Origin: Ramlibacter sp.
Lineage (GTDB): Bacteria > Pseudomonadota > Gammaproteobacteria > Burkholderiales > Burkholderiaceae_C
Direction: 5' to 3'
Length of the DNA: 64,000 nt
NCBI GenBank assembly: GCA_019635415.1
Contig: JAHBZN010000002.1
Span: 1,178,001-1,242,000 of the forward strand
The notes under the pieces were generated by a model, which saw only the letters and a list, made by a program, of their open reading frames with translations, was not told the origin of the DNA and made no database searches. Below, piece after piece: positions 48,386 through 59,467 of this stretch. The position numbers and the translations under genes are program-made. Every line of letters begins with the position of its first letter. Position 1 is the stretch's first letter.

Positions 48386-49017
48386 CCGACCGTGAAGCGC
48401 CGGCGTGAGTGGGCCGGCTTCTCCAGCTCGTCCAGCATCGCCACGGCGTAGTCTTCCACCGAAATGCGGCTCTCGCCCTGGGCGTTGGTCAGCAACTGGT
48501 CGGTACCCAGGCGGAACTGGCCCGTGCGCTCGCCCGGCGCGATGAGGGCGCTCGGGCTCAGCAGGGTCCAGTCCAGTGACGCCTCCTGCCGCAGCAGCCC
48601 CAGCGCCTGCCGTGCCCCTTCGGCCGTGGGCTTGTACGCCTCGGGGAACTGCGGCGTGTCCAGCAGTTGCACGCCCGCGGCCACCTCCAGGCTGCCGGCT
48701 CCCCCCACGACGAGCAGGCGCGGCACGCCCGCGGCCTTGACGGCCGCCACGATGGACTGGAAACCGCGGAGGTAGTAGCCCAGCGTGTCGGCCTGGGCAT
48801 GGCCGCTGAAGGCGCTGAGCACGGCGTCATGGCCTTTGAGCTGAGCAGTGAGCGCGGCGGTGTCGGTCACGTCGGCCTTGACCACCTGCAGCCGGGCCTG
48901 CGCGGCGAGCTTCTGCGGTTGCGTGACCAGAGCCGTGACCTGGTGGCCGCGCGACAGGGCTTCCTGGCGCAGGGCCGACCCGATGAAGCCGCTGGCGCCG
49001 ATGAGTGCGATGTTCAT
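48379..49017 (-). CDS. NAD(P)-binding Rossmann protein (NmrA/atypical SDR)
   Basis: 212 residues. IALIGASGFIG (dinucleotide-binding GxxGxxG) at the N-terminus, VVGGAGS and LSPSALIAPG in the body; lacks the classical YxxxK, so an atypical SDR such as a quinone- or flavin-reductase-like enzyme. Divergent from a LysR gene that probably regulates it. Confidence 0.87.
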   Translation of the reverse strand: MNIALIGASGFIGSALRQEALSRGHQVTALVTQPQKLAAQARLQVVKADVTDTAALTAQLKGHDAVLSAFSGHAQADTLGYYLRGFQSIVAAVKAAGVPRLLVVGGAGSLEVAAGVQLLDTPQFPEAYKPTAEGARQALGLLRQEASLDWTLLSPSALIAPGERTGQFRLGTDQLLTNAQGESRISVEDYAVAMLDELEKPAHSRRRFTVGY

Positions 49018-49116
49018 GATGTCTTTCAGGGGAGTGGTGGATGCCCGTACTGTTGCACCGCGGCTTGATTTGAAAAATAGCGCCAGTCACAATTGATTGT
49101 TATGAAAAGGAAAACA

Positions 49117-50022
49117 ATGGATGTGGCTGGCGCCGATCTCAACGCCCTGCGGGTGTTGGCGGCCGTGGCCGATGGCGGCGGGATCACCGCCGGTGCGGAG
49201 CTGCTGGGCCTGAGCAAGGCGCGCGTGAGCATCGAGGTCAGCCGCCTCGAGGCGCTGCTGGGGCAGAACCTGTTCACGCGGACCACCCGCCGCGTGGCAC
49301 TGACCGAGGCTGGCCAGGCGCTGTACGCGCAGGCGGTGCCGCTGCTGCACGCGCTGCAGGAGGCGCTGGCCCAGGCGCAGTCAGGGCAGGGCGCGGCCAT
49401 GCTCACAGGCACCCTGCGCATCAGCGCCGTGGCCGACCACACCGCCCAGACGCTGGCGCCCATCGTGGCCGACTTTGCCGCGCTGCATCCGCAGTTGCAG
49501 ATCGACCTGCGCAGCAACGACCGCGTGGTAGACATCGTGAAGGACGGCATTGACGTGGCCATCCGCATGGGCTGGCTGCGCGACTCCACGCTGCGTGCCA
49601 CCCGATTGGGCGAGTTCGAGCAGCATGTGGTGGCGGCCCCCGCCTACCTGCGCCGGCACGGCTCACCCGAAAAGCCCGAGGACCTGGCGGCGCACCCCTG
49701 GGTGGCGCTGAGCGTGCTGCCCACGCCGCTGACCTGGAAGTTCACCGGCCCGCGCGGTCAGCCTTGTACCGTGCGCATGACCAGCCGCCTGCGCTGCGAC
49801 TCGGCGACCGCGCTGCGCGCCCTGCTGCAGGCAGGAGCCGGCATCGCCGTCATGGACAGCTTGAGCGCAGCCCCGGCCGTGAGGGATGGCAGTCTGGTCC
49901 GGTTGCTGCCCCAATGGCAATTGCCGCGTGGCGGGATCCATGCCGTGTATGCACCGGGCCGGCATGTGCAGGCCAAGGTGAGGGCGTTCATTGACTTTTA
50001 TGCGAAGCGGCTCGGTGGATGA
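49117..50022 (+). CDS. LysR-family transcriptional regulator
   Basis: 301 residues: HTH about 1-60 (LNALRVLAAVADGGGITAGAELLGLSKARVSIEVSRLEALLG) and a substrate-binding domain. ATG at 49117 has AAAGGA at good spacing; ATG 49102 and TTG 49093 are alternatives. Divergent from the NmrA-like gene (99-base spacer). Its 3' end overlaps the convergent LysR gene by 35 bases. Confidence 0.9.
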   Translation: MDVAGADLNALRVLAAVADGGGITAGAELLGLSKARVSIEVSRLEALLGQNLFTRTTRRVALTEAGQALYAQAVPLLHALQEALAQAQSGQGAAMLTGTLRISAVADHTAQTLAPIVADFAALHPQLQIDLRSNDRVVDIVKDGIDVAIRMGWLRDSTLRATRLGEFEQHVVAAPAYLRRHGSPEKPEDLAAHPWVALSVLPTPLTWKFTGPRGQPCTVRMTSRLRCDSATALRALLQAGAGIAVMDSLSAAPAVRDGSLVRLLPQWQLPRGGIHAVYAPGRHVQAKVRAFIDFYAKRLGG

Positions 50023-50941
50023 GGGAGCCGGCATCCGGTGGTTCCACGTACGCCTGGGTCACCTGCGCCAGCCAGTCCATCACGAGCCGCACGCGCCGCG
50101 ACAGGTTGCGCCGGTTGGCATAGAGCAGGGTCAGCGGCATGGGGGCGGGGCGGTGGTCTGGCAGAACGTCCACCAGCACGCCTTGCGCCAGCAGATCGCG
50201 CACGCCGACTTCGGGTGCCTGGATCAGCCCGAGCCCCGCGAGGCAGGCGGCCTGGTAGGCCTCCCCGTTGTTGACTGTCACCGCTCCGGCCATGGGGAGG
50301 CTGCGGCTGTGGCCGTTGATCTGGTGCTCAAATCCCCCCGAGCGGCTGCCCAGCGTGCCCACAAAGTGCACCAGGCGGTGGGCTGCCAGATCGTCAAGGG
50401 TGTGAGGCGTGCCGTGCCTGCGCAGGTAGACGGGGCTGGCGCAGTTGCGCATGGGTAGCGCTGCCAGGGGGCGCGCCACCAAACCCGGTTCGCCCACGGT
50501 GCCGACCCGCAGCACGCAGTCGAAACCCTCCCGCACGAGGTCGACCCGGCGTTCGGTGCTGCTCAGTTCCAGTTCCAGCAGCGGGTGCTGGGCCAGCAGC
50601 TCGGGCAGCCGCGGGATGACGATGTTGCGGGCCATGCCGGTGGTCATGTCCACCCGCACGCGCCCGCGCAGGCCCTGGGCGCCCGTCTGCTGGAACATGG
50701 TCTGGAGGTTCTCCACATCGGCGAGCAGGTCCTTGCAGCGCTCGTAGTACGCCTGACCGTCCTGGGTGAGCTGCACGCGGCGTGTGGTTCGGTGCAGCAG
50801 CCGGGTCCCGAGTTCGGACTCCAGTTGCCGCACGGCCAGTGAGGCGGTGCCCTTGGGCAGGCCCAGGCTGTCCGCCGCCTGCGTGAAGCTCGACAGCTCC
50901 GCCACGCGACTGAAAACGGTCATGCGATCGAGGGGATTCAT
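49988..50941 (-). CDS. LysR-family transcriptional regulator
   Basis: 317 residues, N-terminal HTH (MTVFSRVAELSSFTQAADSLGLPKGTASLAVRQLE) and LysR substrate-binding domain. Divergent from an SDR gene with a 102-base AT-rich spacer containing an inverted repeat; a typical LTTR-oxidoreductase pair. ATG at 50941 chosen because it begins MNPLDRM, the usual start of this subgroup. Confidence 0.92.
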   Translation of the reverse strand: MNPLDRMTVFSRVAELSSFTQAADSLGLPKGTASLAVRQLESELGTRLLHRTTRRVQLTQDGQAYYERCKDLLADVENLQTMFQQTGAQGLRGRVRVDMTTGMARNIVIPRLPELLAQHPLLELELSSTERRVDLVREGFDCVLRVGTVGEPGLVARPLAALPMRNCASPVYLRRHGTPHTLDDLAAHRLVHFVGTLGSRSGGFEHQINGHSRSLPMAGAVTVNNGEAYQAACLAGLGLIQAPEVGVRDLLAQGVLVDVLPDHRPAPMPLTLLYANRRNLSRRVRLVMDWLAQVTQAYVEPPDAGSLIHRAASHKSQ

Positions 50942-50971
50942 TGTTCTAAAAATAATAACAAACAAATGAAA

Positions 50972-50999
50972 ATCAGATAATTTATAAAAATATTCTGAT
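50972..50999. promoter_or_regulatory. Candidate LysR operator between lysR and SDR genes
   Basis: ATCAGA (50972-50977) and TCTGAT (50994-50999) form an inverted repeat with a 16-base AT-only centre, in the divergent spacer, as expected for an LTTR site. Confidence 0.5.
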
Positions 51000-51043
51000 C
51001 AATAGACTTCCTTTCATCGCAATTTGCATTGAAAGGATGTCTC

Positions 51044-51808
51044 ATGACCCCCCCTCAAACCATCACCCTGATTACCGGCGGCAGCCGGGGCCTGGGCCGC
51101 AGCACGGCACTGCATGTGGCTGCCCAGGGCGGCGACGTGATCCTCACCTACCGCAGCCAGAAGGAGGAAGCCGACAAGGTCGTCGCCGAGATCGAAAAAC
51201 TCGGCCGGCGCGCCGTGGCGTTGCCGCTGGACGCGGCCGACAGCGGGACTTTTGCCTCCTTTGCGCAGGCCGTGCGGTCATCGCTGGCCACGGTCTGGCA
51301 GCGGGAGCGTTTTGACTTTCTGGTCAACAACGCGGGGGTGGGCATCCGTGCCGGCCTGACCGACACCACCGAGGCCCAGTTCGACGAACTGGTCAGCGTC
51401 CATCTGAAGGCCGTTCTGTTCCTGACGCAGAAACTGTTGCCGCTGATGAACGATGGCGGCCGCATCGTCAATGTCTCCACCGGCCTGGCCCGGTTCACCC
51501 TGCCGGGCTACGCGGCCTACGCCAGCATCAAAGGCGCGGTGGAGGTGCTGTCCCGCTACATGGCCAGGGAGTTGGGCGCGCGGGGGATCACGGTGAACGT
51601 GGTCGCGCCGGGCGCGATCGAGACCGACTTCGGAGGCGGTGCGGTGCGCGACAACGCCGAGCTCAACAGCTTCGTGGCCTCGCAGACCGCCCTGGGCCGA
51701 GCGGGCCAGCCGCAGGACATCGGGGGGGTGATGGCGGCGCTGCTGGCGCCGGGCACCGGGTGGATCAACGCCCAGCGCATCGAGGCTTCGGGCGGCATGT
51801 TCCTCTGA
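51044..51808 (+). CDS. Short-chain dehydrogenase/reductase
   Basis: 254-residue classical SDR: TGGSRGLG (cofactor), NNAG, Ser in NVSTG and YAAYASIKG (YxxxK) catalytic residues, and PGAIETD. NADP preference is likely because of the TYRSQKEE basic residue after strand 2. ATG at 51044 with GAAAGGA upstream. Convergent with the DUF924 gene, stops 2 bases apart. Confidence 0.93.
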   Translation: MTPPQTITLITGGSRGLGRSTALHVAAQGGDVILTYRSQKEEADKVVAEIEKLGRRAVALPLDAADSGTFASFAQAVRSSLATVWQRERFDFLVNNAGVGIRAGLTDTTEAQFDELVSVHLKAVLFLTQKLLPLMNDGGRIVNVSTGLARFTLPGYAAYASIKGAVEVLSRYMARELGARGITVNVVAPGAIETDFGGGAVRDNAELNSFVASQTALGRAGQPQDIGGVMAALLAPGTGWINAQRIEASGGMFL

Positions 51809-51810
51809 AC

Positions 51811-52359
51811 TCAGCCCGCAAACCCGCCGTCGTCGAGAAACTGCTGCTCATCCGGCGTCGTGGCGCGTCCCAGCACCGCATTGCGGTGCGGAAAGCGTCC
51901 GTACTTCCGGATGATGTCGCGGTGGATCACCGCGAACTTGTGGTTCTCCGGGTCCAGCGGCCGTGTCAGCTCTTCGGCCAGGTCCTGGTCACTCGGGTCT
52001 TCGGAATGCATGAAAGGCAGGTAGAAGAAGTTGCGCAGGGCCTCATCGGTCTGCTGGTCCTGACCCGCAGCCAGTGCGGCCCGGGCCACGTCACGCGCCT
52101 GCGCGTCGGTGGCAAACATCCGGGCCGTGCCGCGGAACGCGTTGCGCGGAAACTGGTCCAGCAGCACCAGCAGGGCGAGCGCGCCGTCGGCCGTCGTGCT
52201 CCAGGCGCTGAGTTCTCCCCGCACGGCGGCTTCGTGGGCCGCCAGGAAGCGGTTGCGAAAGGCGGTGTCGAAGGCTTCGTCCTTCCTGAACCATTTGGAG
52301 GGTCCGGCTTCGCGCCAGAAATGGATCACGTCGGAGACCGATGGCAGGGTGGGGGGCAT
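51811..52359 (-). CDS. DUF924 family protein
   Basis: 182 residues, TPR-like helical DUF924 fold (VIHFWREAGPSKWFRKDEAFD; LLDQFPRNAFRGTARMFATD; FFYLPFMHSE). Function unknown. ATG at 52359; a longer frame to 52425 would cross the riboswitch promoter region. Divergent from the FMN riboswitch transcript. Confidence 0.88.
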   Translation of the reverse strand: MPPTLPSVSDVIHFWREAGPSKWFRKDEAFDTAFRNRFLAAHEAAVRGELSAWSTTADGALALLVLLDQFPRNAFRGTARMFATDAQARDVARAALAAGQDQQTDEALRNFFYLPFMHSEDPSDQDLAEELTRPLDPENHKFAVIHRDIIRKYGRFPHRNAVLGRATTPDEQQFLDDGGFAG

Positions 52360-52400
52360 GGGCGTTGCAGGGGTGACAGGCAGAAATGCGACGGGGCTCC

Positions 52401-52406
52401 TAGAAT
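52401..52406 (+). promoter_or_regulatory. -10 element of the riboswitch transcript
   Basis: TAGAAT (5/6 of consensus) about 35 bases upstream of the aptamer; no convincing -35. A strong 8-bp hairpin (GCCGGCCC arm, 52413-52434) follows between the likely start point and the aptamer. Confidence 0.4.
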
Positions 52407-52436
52407 ACCTCCGCCGGCCCTTCACGGGGCCGGCAG

Positions 52437-52600
52437 CGTTCTCAGGGCGGGGTGAAATTCCCCACCGGCGGTATCTGTGGCGGGGCTTCGGTGCCTTGAC
52501 TGCAGCAGCCCGCGAGCGCCCGGCGTCGCGCCAGCGGCTTCGGGGTCAGCAGACCTGGTGAGATGCCAGGGCCGACGGTCACAGTCCGGATGAAAGAGAA
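52437..52600 (+). ncRNA. FMN riboswitch (RFN element)
   Basis: The conserved RFN blocks are all present in order: TTCTCAGGGCGGGGTGAAAT, TCCCCACCGGCGGTA, a GCCCGCGAGC segment, GGTCAGCAGA, CTGGTGAGATGCCAGGG, CGACGGTCACAGTCCGGATG and closing AGAGAA. Arms TTCTC/GAGAA close P1. It binds FMN and should lower ribH expression when FMN is abundant. The strong hairpin at 52622-52652 is the likely expression platform. Confidence 0.95.
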
Positions 52601-52621
52601 ACGCGACACCTGCCGTGGGCA

Positions 52622-52652
52622 GGGCGTGGCCAACTTTCCGTTGGCCGCGCCC
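52622..52652 (+). terminator. Expression-platform hairpin of the FMN riboswitch
   Basis: 13-bp stem (one G-U pair) GGGCGTGGCCAAC / GTTGGCCGCGCCC with loop TTTCC. It is followed by CTCCTGC rather than a T-run, so it may be an inefficient intrinsic terminator or part of a Rho- or translation-level switch. Confidence 0.6.
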
Positions 52653-52714
52653 CTCCTGCTGCGGGCTTGCGTGCGCGCCCTGATTCTGGTCCACCACTTG
52701 TTGTGAGGTCTTCC

Positions 52715-53221
52715 ATGAATCAGTCCCTTCCTTCCCCCGCCGACGGCTCCGGGCCCGAGGTCCGCATCGCTCTGGTGTCGTCCTCGTGGCACCGCGATAT
52801 CGTCAACCAGGCTGTGCAGGCCGCGCTGGCCGAAATCGGCCGTACCTGCTCGCCGGCCAGCCGTGTCGACCTGTTCGAAGTGCCCGGCGCCTTCGAGATT
52901 CCGCTGCATGCGCAGAAGCTCGCAGCCAAGGGGCGCTACGACGCGATCCTGGCCTGCGGCCTGATCGTCAACGGCGGCATCTACCGGCACGAGTTCGTCA
53001 CCACCGCGGTGATTGACGGCCTGATGCGGGTGCAGCTTGACTCCGGCGTGCCGGTGTTCTCGGCCGTACTCACGCCGCGCGACTTCCACGAGAGCGAGGA
53101 GCATGTGGATTTCTTCCGCCGCCACTTCGTCAAGAAGGGCACCGAGCTGGCCCAGGCCTGCGTGAAGACGCTGGTCAGCCTGCGTGAACTCAACGCCGTG
53201 GCGCCGCGCCCGGTGGTCTGA
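52715..53221 (+). CDS. ribH: 6,7-dimethyl-8-ribityllumazine synthase, type II (RibH2)
   Basis: 168 residues; condenses ribityl-aminouracil and 3,4-dihydroxybutanone phosphate in riboflavin synthesis. [37 protein letters not shown] (His92, catalytic-type) and [17 protein letters not shown] match the decameric RibH2 type known from Brucella and rhizobia rather than the icosahedral RibH1. It stands alone, without other rib genes, behind an FMN riboswitch. ATG at 52715. Its end overlaps the convergent crotonase by 32 bases. Confidence 0.93.
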   Translation: MNQSLPSPADGSGPEVRIALVSSSWHRDIVNQAVQAALAEIGRTCSPASRVDLFEVPGAFEIPLHAQKLAAKGRYDAILACGLIVNGGIYRHEFVTTAVIDGLMRVQLDSGVPVFSAVLTPRDFHESEEHVDFFRRHFVKKGTELAQACVKTLVSLRELNAVAPRPVV

Positions 53222-54113
53222 GTTTCTCTTCCAGCTCGCGCACCCGTGCGCGGGCCTCGTCGCCTTCCGGGATGGGCCTGCCGCTGTCGCGCCACTGCAC
53301 CGCGGCCTTGAAGCCTTCGGCCTGTGCCTGGCGCCGGAACCACAGGCCCTCGGGGTTGTGGCGGGTGATGCCGTCAAACAGCGTGGCCATCTGCTGGCTC
53401 TGCTCGATCCCCATGTTGAGCATGACCTGATTGACGACCATCTTGTGCATGGCCAGGTGACTGCGCGGCACGCCGGCGATGCGGTTGGCGAGCTTCATCG
53501 TGGCATCCTCCAGCTGGTTTGCCGGCACCGCCTCGTTGGCCAGGCCCCAGGCGGCGGCCGTGGCGCCGTCGATCGTGTCGCCCGTGAACATCAGCTGCTT
53601 GGCGCGCGTGGGCCCCAGCCGGTAGGTCCACATCGCGGTGGTGGGGCAGCCCCACACACGCGTGGGCATGTAGCCGATGCGCGCGTCGGTGGCCATCACC
53701 AGCAGGTCGCAGCACAGCGCAATGTCGCTGCCGCCGGCTGCGGCGTAGCCATGCACCTTGGCGATGGTGGGCTTGGCGCTTTTCCACAGCGTCATGAAGT
53801 CCTCGGTGTTGCGCTTCATGAAGGCGTAGTCATCCATCGGGTCCCAGGGGTGGCGTTCCTGCTGGCAGGGGTGGTCGATCTCACCCTCGCCGAAGACCGT
53901 GAGGTCGTAACCACCACAAAAGCCCTTGCCGGCGCCCTCGACCACGATCACGTGGACTTCCTCGTCGGCGTTGGCCCACTCCACAGCGGCACGGATCTCG
54001 CGCGGCGTGTCGTTGTTGATGGCATTGAGCTTTTCGGGGCGGTTCAGCAGCAGCCGTGCCACGCGCGGGTGGCTGGCGTCCTTGTCGATGCGCAGGGTGT
54101 TGTACTGGGGCAT
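53190..54113 (-). CDS. Enoyl-CoA hydratase/isomerase (crotonase) family protein
   Basis: 307 residues, about 45 longer than simple crotonases because of an insertion after the first oxyanion strand ([19 protein letters not shown]). [10 protein letters not shown] and [16 protein letters not shown] form the oxyanion hole; usual catalytic Glu positions are not clearly matched, so the reaction is uncertain. ATG at 54113 with AAGGAGACGCCC; the longer frame is rejected. Confidence 0.85.
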   Translation of the reverse strand: MPQYNTLRIDKDASHPRVARLLLNRPEKLNAINNDTPREIRAAVEWANADEEVHVIVVEGAGKGFCGGYDLTVFGEGEIDHPCQQERHPWDPMDDYAFMKRNTEDFMTLWKSAKPTIAKVHGYAAAGGSDIALCCDLLVMATDARIGYMPTRVWGCPTTAMWTYRLGPTRAKQLMFTGDTIDGATAAAWGLANEAVPANQLEDATMKLANRIAGVPRSHLAMHKMVVNQVMLNMGIEQSQQMATLFDGITRHNPEGLWFRRQAQAEGFKAAVQWRDSGRPIPEGDEARARVRELEEKLRPPGAAPRR

Positions 54114-54257
54114 GGGCGTCTCCTTGCTGGGGAATGGCCATGATAGTGAGGGCCGAGCGGCCTGTGCCCACGGCCATGTCAGGCACGGTCCTACAGGGCG
54201 GGGCTTCGTTGCGGCGCACCATGCAGGTTCCCCTATCACTCGCACAGGAAGAACTCC

Positions 54258-54710
54258 ATGAAACGCCAAACCCTACTTCGCTCTGCATTGGCGGCCGGCG
54301 TGGTCGCGCTGGTGACCACCGGCTGCGGCTCGATGCGGCCCTCGCAGAAGATCGACATCTATGAAGCCCGGCTCAGCGGTGCCCAGGAGGTGCCGGCCAA
54401 CACCAGCACGGGCACAGGCCAGGCCGAACTCAAATGGAACCGCAGCAGCAATGTGCTGGACTGGAAGGTGACCTACACCGGGCTGTCCGGTGAAGTGACC
54501 GGCGCCCACATCCATGGACCGGCGGCACCCGGGCAGAACGCCGGCGTGGTGATTCCGTTCATGACGGGCCTGTCGGGCACCATCACCGGCCAGACCAACC
54601 TGACCACGGCTCAGGCGGCCGATCTGGCGTCGGGGCGCTGGTACGTCAACGTGCACACCTCGGCGTTCCCCGGGGGCGAAATCCGTGGCCAGCTGACCGA
54701 GCGCAAGTAG
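54258..54710 (+). CDS. CHRD-domain lipoprotein
   Basis: 150 residues. Signal peptide with lipobox V-T-T-G-C (Cys23), then one CHRD domain ([59 protein letters not shown]). CHRD domains bind metal or ligands in chordin and in bacterial surface proteins; function here unknown. Monocistronic. Confidence 0.88.
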   Translation: MKRQTLLRSALAAGVVALVTTGCGSMRPSQKIDIYEARLSGAQEVPANTSTGTGQAELKWNRSSNVLDWKVTYTGLSGEVTGAHIHGPAAPGQNAGVVIPFMTGLSGTITGQTNLTTAQAADLASGRWYVNVHTSAFPGGEIRGQLTERK

Positions 54711-54726
54711 TCCGTCTTTGATTGGT

Positions 54727-54772
54727 GGTTGCGGGCGCAACCAGATGGCGATATAGTTGCACGCGCAACCAA
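54727..54772 (+). promoter_or_regulatory. Paired palindromes: operator/promoter of the hydroxylase-MarR operon
   Basis: GGTTGC-GGGC-GCAACC (54727-54742) and GTTGC-ACGC-GCAAC (54756-54769) are matching inverted repeats with centres 28 bases apart. TTGCGG (54729-54734) and TATAGT (54752-54757) make a -35/-10 pair with 17-base spacing, so a bound repressor at both sites would block it. The MarR protein encoded in the same operon is the obvious binder. Confidence 0.7.
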
Positions 54773-54786
54773 TACGCCATCTGGCC

Positions 54787-56364
54787 ATGCCCCTTCCTTC
54801 CTCCATTCCTGTCCTGATTGCCGGCGGTGGCCCTGTGGGGCTCACGCTGGCGGCCCTGCTGGCGCGTCAGGGCGTACGCAGCCTCGTGGTGGAGGCCGAT
54901 GCCGCCTATTGCACCGGCAGCCGGGCCATCTGCCTGTCCCGCCGTTCACAGGAAATCCTGGGCTGGGTGGGCGCTGACCAGCCCCTGGTGGGCAAGGGGC
55001 TGGGTTGGGTCGGCGGACGCAGCTACTGGCGCAGCACCGAGGTGCTGCATTTCCGCATGCCCAGCGAGCCGACGCAGCGCTTTGCGCCGATGCTCAACAT
55101 CCAGCAGTTCTATGTGGAGGAGTTCGCGCACCGCGCCGCGCAAACCTGGGGCGATCTCGCACAGGTGCAGTTCGGCAGCCGCGTGGTGGCGGTGCGTTCC
55201 GGCGCGCAAGGCGTGGAGGCCGACATCGAAACCCCCGGCGGGCGGCACACGGTGCAGGCGACATGGCTGGTGGCCTGCGATGGCGGCCGCAGCACGGTGC
55301 GCGAGCAGCTCGGGCTGCAGCTGCAGGGCACACAGTACGACGGCAAGTACGTCATCGTCGACATCGTGCAGAAGACGGCGCGGCCGGTGGAGCGCCTGGC
55401 CTGGTTCGACCCGCCCTCCAACCCCGGCTCCACCATCCTGATGCACCGCCAGCCTGACGACGTGTGGCGCATCGACTACCAGATCCGCGACGACGAGGAC
55501 CCGGCCGAGGCCGTCAAGCCCGAGAACGTCTTGCCGCGTGTGCAAAGCCACCTGCGGATGATCGGCGAGGACGCGCCCTGGGAGCCGCTGTGGATTTCGA
55601 TCTACAACGCCAAGTGCCTGACGCTGCCGAGCTACCGCCATGACCGGGTGCTGTTCGCCGGCGATGCGGCGCACCTGGTGCCCATCTTTGGCGTGCGTGG
55701 CCTGAATTCGGGCCTGGACGATGCGGGCAACCTGGCCTGGAAGCTCGCGCGCGTTCTCGATGGCCGTTCGCCCGAGTCGCTGCTGGACTCGTATTCGGCT
55801 GAGCGCGTGCATGCCACGCACGAGAACATCGCCTATGGCGCCAAGAGCACCGAATTCATGGCTCCGCCCAATTTCGCCTTCCGCCTCATGCGCGAGGCCA
55901 CCTTGCGGCTGGCCGCCAGCGAGCCCGCCGTGCGCCCGTTGATCAATCCGCGCCAGTCGTCGCCCATCACCTACGCTGGCTCACCGCTCAACGTGCCCCA
56001 GTCGGGCCGTTGGGCCAGCGAACTGGCGGCGCCCGGGGCGCCCGCGCCGGAGGCGCTGATGGCGGGGCCCGGGGGACCGCTGCATCTGAGTCGCCTGTTC
56101 GGGAGCGATTTCACCTGCCTGGTGCTGGGTGAGGGGCCTCTGCCGCAGGCCGTGCGGGAGCTGGCTGCGCACGGCCTGGCGGTGGTGCAGGTGGACCCCG
56201 ACGCGGACCTGCACGGTCAGGTCCGTGAGCGCTACGGCCTGGCCACCGCGGGCGAGCAGGCCCTGGTACTGGTGAGGCCCGATGGCTATGTGATGGGCCG
56301 CTGGCATGGCCTGGACCCGGCGCCGCTGCTGGCGGCGCTGACCACCCATGGAGTGAGCGCATGA
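54787..56364 (+). CDS. FAD-dependent aromatic-ring hydroxylase (MhpA-like)
   Basis: 525-residue class A flavin monooxygenase. GGGPVGL at residues 13-19 binds FAD; ACDGGRSTVRE and FAGDAAHLVP (FAD/NADPH motif) are intact; a thioredoxin-like C-terminal domain follows. Resembles 3-(3-hydroxyphenyl)propionate-type hydroxylases, exact substrate unknown. ATG at 54787 follows two palindromic operators; an upstream in-frame ATG at 54757 lies inside the second operator. Overlaps the small downstream gene (ATGA). Confidence 0.9.
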   Translation: MPLPSSIPVLIAGGGPVGLTLAALLARQGVRSLVVEADAAYCTGSRAICLSRRSQEILGWVGADQPLVGKGLGWVGGRSYWRSTEVLHFRMPSEPTQRFAPMLNIQQFYVEEFAHRAAQTWGDLAQVQFGSRVVAVRSGAQGVEADIETPGGRHTVQATWLVACDGGRSTVREQLGLQLQGTQYDGKYVIVDIVQKTARPVERLAWFDPPSNPGSTILMHRQPDDVWRIDYQIRDDEDPAEAVKPENVLPRVQSHLRMIGEDAPWEPLWISIYNAKCLTLPSYRHDRVLFAGDAAHLVPIFGVRGLNSGLDDAGNLAWKLARVLDGRSPESLLDSYSAERVHATHENIAYGAKSTEFMAPPNFAFRLMREATLRLAASEPAVRPLINPRQSSPITYAGSPLNVPQSGRWASELAAPGAPAPEALMAGPGGPLHLSRLFGSDFTCLVLGEGPLPQAVRELAAHGLAVVQVDPDADLHGQVRERYGLATAGEQALVLVRPDGYVMGRWHGLDPAPLLAALTTHGVSA

Positions 56365-56564
56365 CCGACGCCGATCTGGACCTCAGTTACACCGCCCTGT
56401 GCGAAGCGATGGCGCGCGTGGGTGAAGCGCAGGCCCCCTTGTTGCTGTCCATGGTCTGTCTTTCCCTGATGAGCCGGCAGGCCCAGGCCAGCGAGGTGTT
56501 GCCGCTGATCGACAACGCCGAGCGAGCCCTGGCGCCGCCGCAGGAGGCCGGTCATGGCGACTGA
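56361..56564 (+). CDS. Small protein of the hydroxylase operon (DUF2783-like?)
   Basis: 67 residues, helical (YTALCEAMARVGEAQAPLLLSMVCLSLMSRQ), acidic ends, no signal peptide. Overlaps the hydroxylase stop by 4 bases and the MarR start by 11, so it is translated as part of the operon. Small proteins of this kind next to FAD hydroxylases are labelled DUF2783 as far as I recall; the assignment is tentative. Function unknown. Confidence 0.65.
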   Translation: MTDADLDLSYTALCEAMARVGEAQAPLLLSMVCLSLMSRQAQASEVLPLIDNAERALAPPQEAGHGD

Positions 56565-57030
56565 AGCCTCCGGGCGGGCGAAGGCCGCGCTGCCTCTGGA
56601 GCAGCACCTGACTTGGCGGCTGCACCGCGTCAACAAGCTCACCGACAAGGTCAGCGCCGAGGCCTACGAACAGGCTTTCGGCCTCCCGGTGGGCGAGGCG
56701 CGCTGCCTGGCGGCCATTGGCAACTTTGCGCCGTTGTCGGTCAACGACCTGGCCGCGCGCGCCAACCTCAACAAGGGCCAGGCCAGCCGTGCAGCCCAGG
56801 CGCTGGTGGACCGGGGCCTGGTGCGCAAGCTGGCCAGCGAGGTTGATGGCCGGGGCGTGGTGCTCAGCCCCACGGCCACTGGGCAAAAGCGCTGGGCCGG
56901 CGTGATGGCGTTGATCGCGCGGCGCAACGAGGAGATCTTTGGCTGCCTGTCAGCCGCTGAGCGCCGGCAACTCGGGGACATGCTCGACCGCCTGATGGCG
57001 CACGCGGGCGCAACCGTTCAAGACCCCTGA
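56554..57030 (+). CDS. MarR-family transcriptional regulator
   Basis: 158-residue winged-helix regulator (NLNKGQASRAAQALVDRGLVRKLASEVDGRGVVLSPT). Third gene of the hydroxylase operon; most likely represses it through the GGTTGC palindromes upstream, with an aromatic acid as inducer (inference). ATG at 56554 overlaps the small gene by 11 bases. Confidence 0.9.
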   Translation: MATEASGRAKAALPLEQHLTWRLHRVNKLTDKVSAEAYEQAFGLPVGEARCLAAIGNFAPLSVNDLAARANLNKGQASRAAQALVDRGLVRKLASEVDGRGVVLSPTATGQKRWAGVMALIARRNEEIFGCLSAAERRQLGDMLDRLMAHAGATVQDP

Positions 57031-57100
57031 AGGGCCCGGAATGCCGGCCCGCCGGTAAAATCGGGGTTTCCCCTGCGCCCCAGGCGCGCACCCCTGTTTC

Positions 57101-59401
<2,301 letters not shown>

Positions 59402-59416
<15 letters not shown>

Positions 59417-59457
59417 CCCTTGCTGGCAGGTCGCTGGATGCTATTGAAAGCATAGCG
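59402..59457 (-). repeat. Dispersed hairpin repeat, copy G (ygiQ 3' end)
   Basis: Reverse copy: minus strand GCTATGCTTTCAATAGC arms, then GACCTGCCAGCAAGGGCTAG. It contributes the last residues and the stop codon of ygiQ and ends 10 bases before the next gene. Confidence 0.85.
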
Positions 59458-59467
59458 CTTCTCTGCC

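Noticed and set aside
57056..57061. TAAAAT before ygiQ as a full promoter
   Set aside because: No acceptable -35 hexamer at 16-18 bases; kept only as a possible -10.
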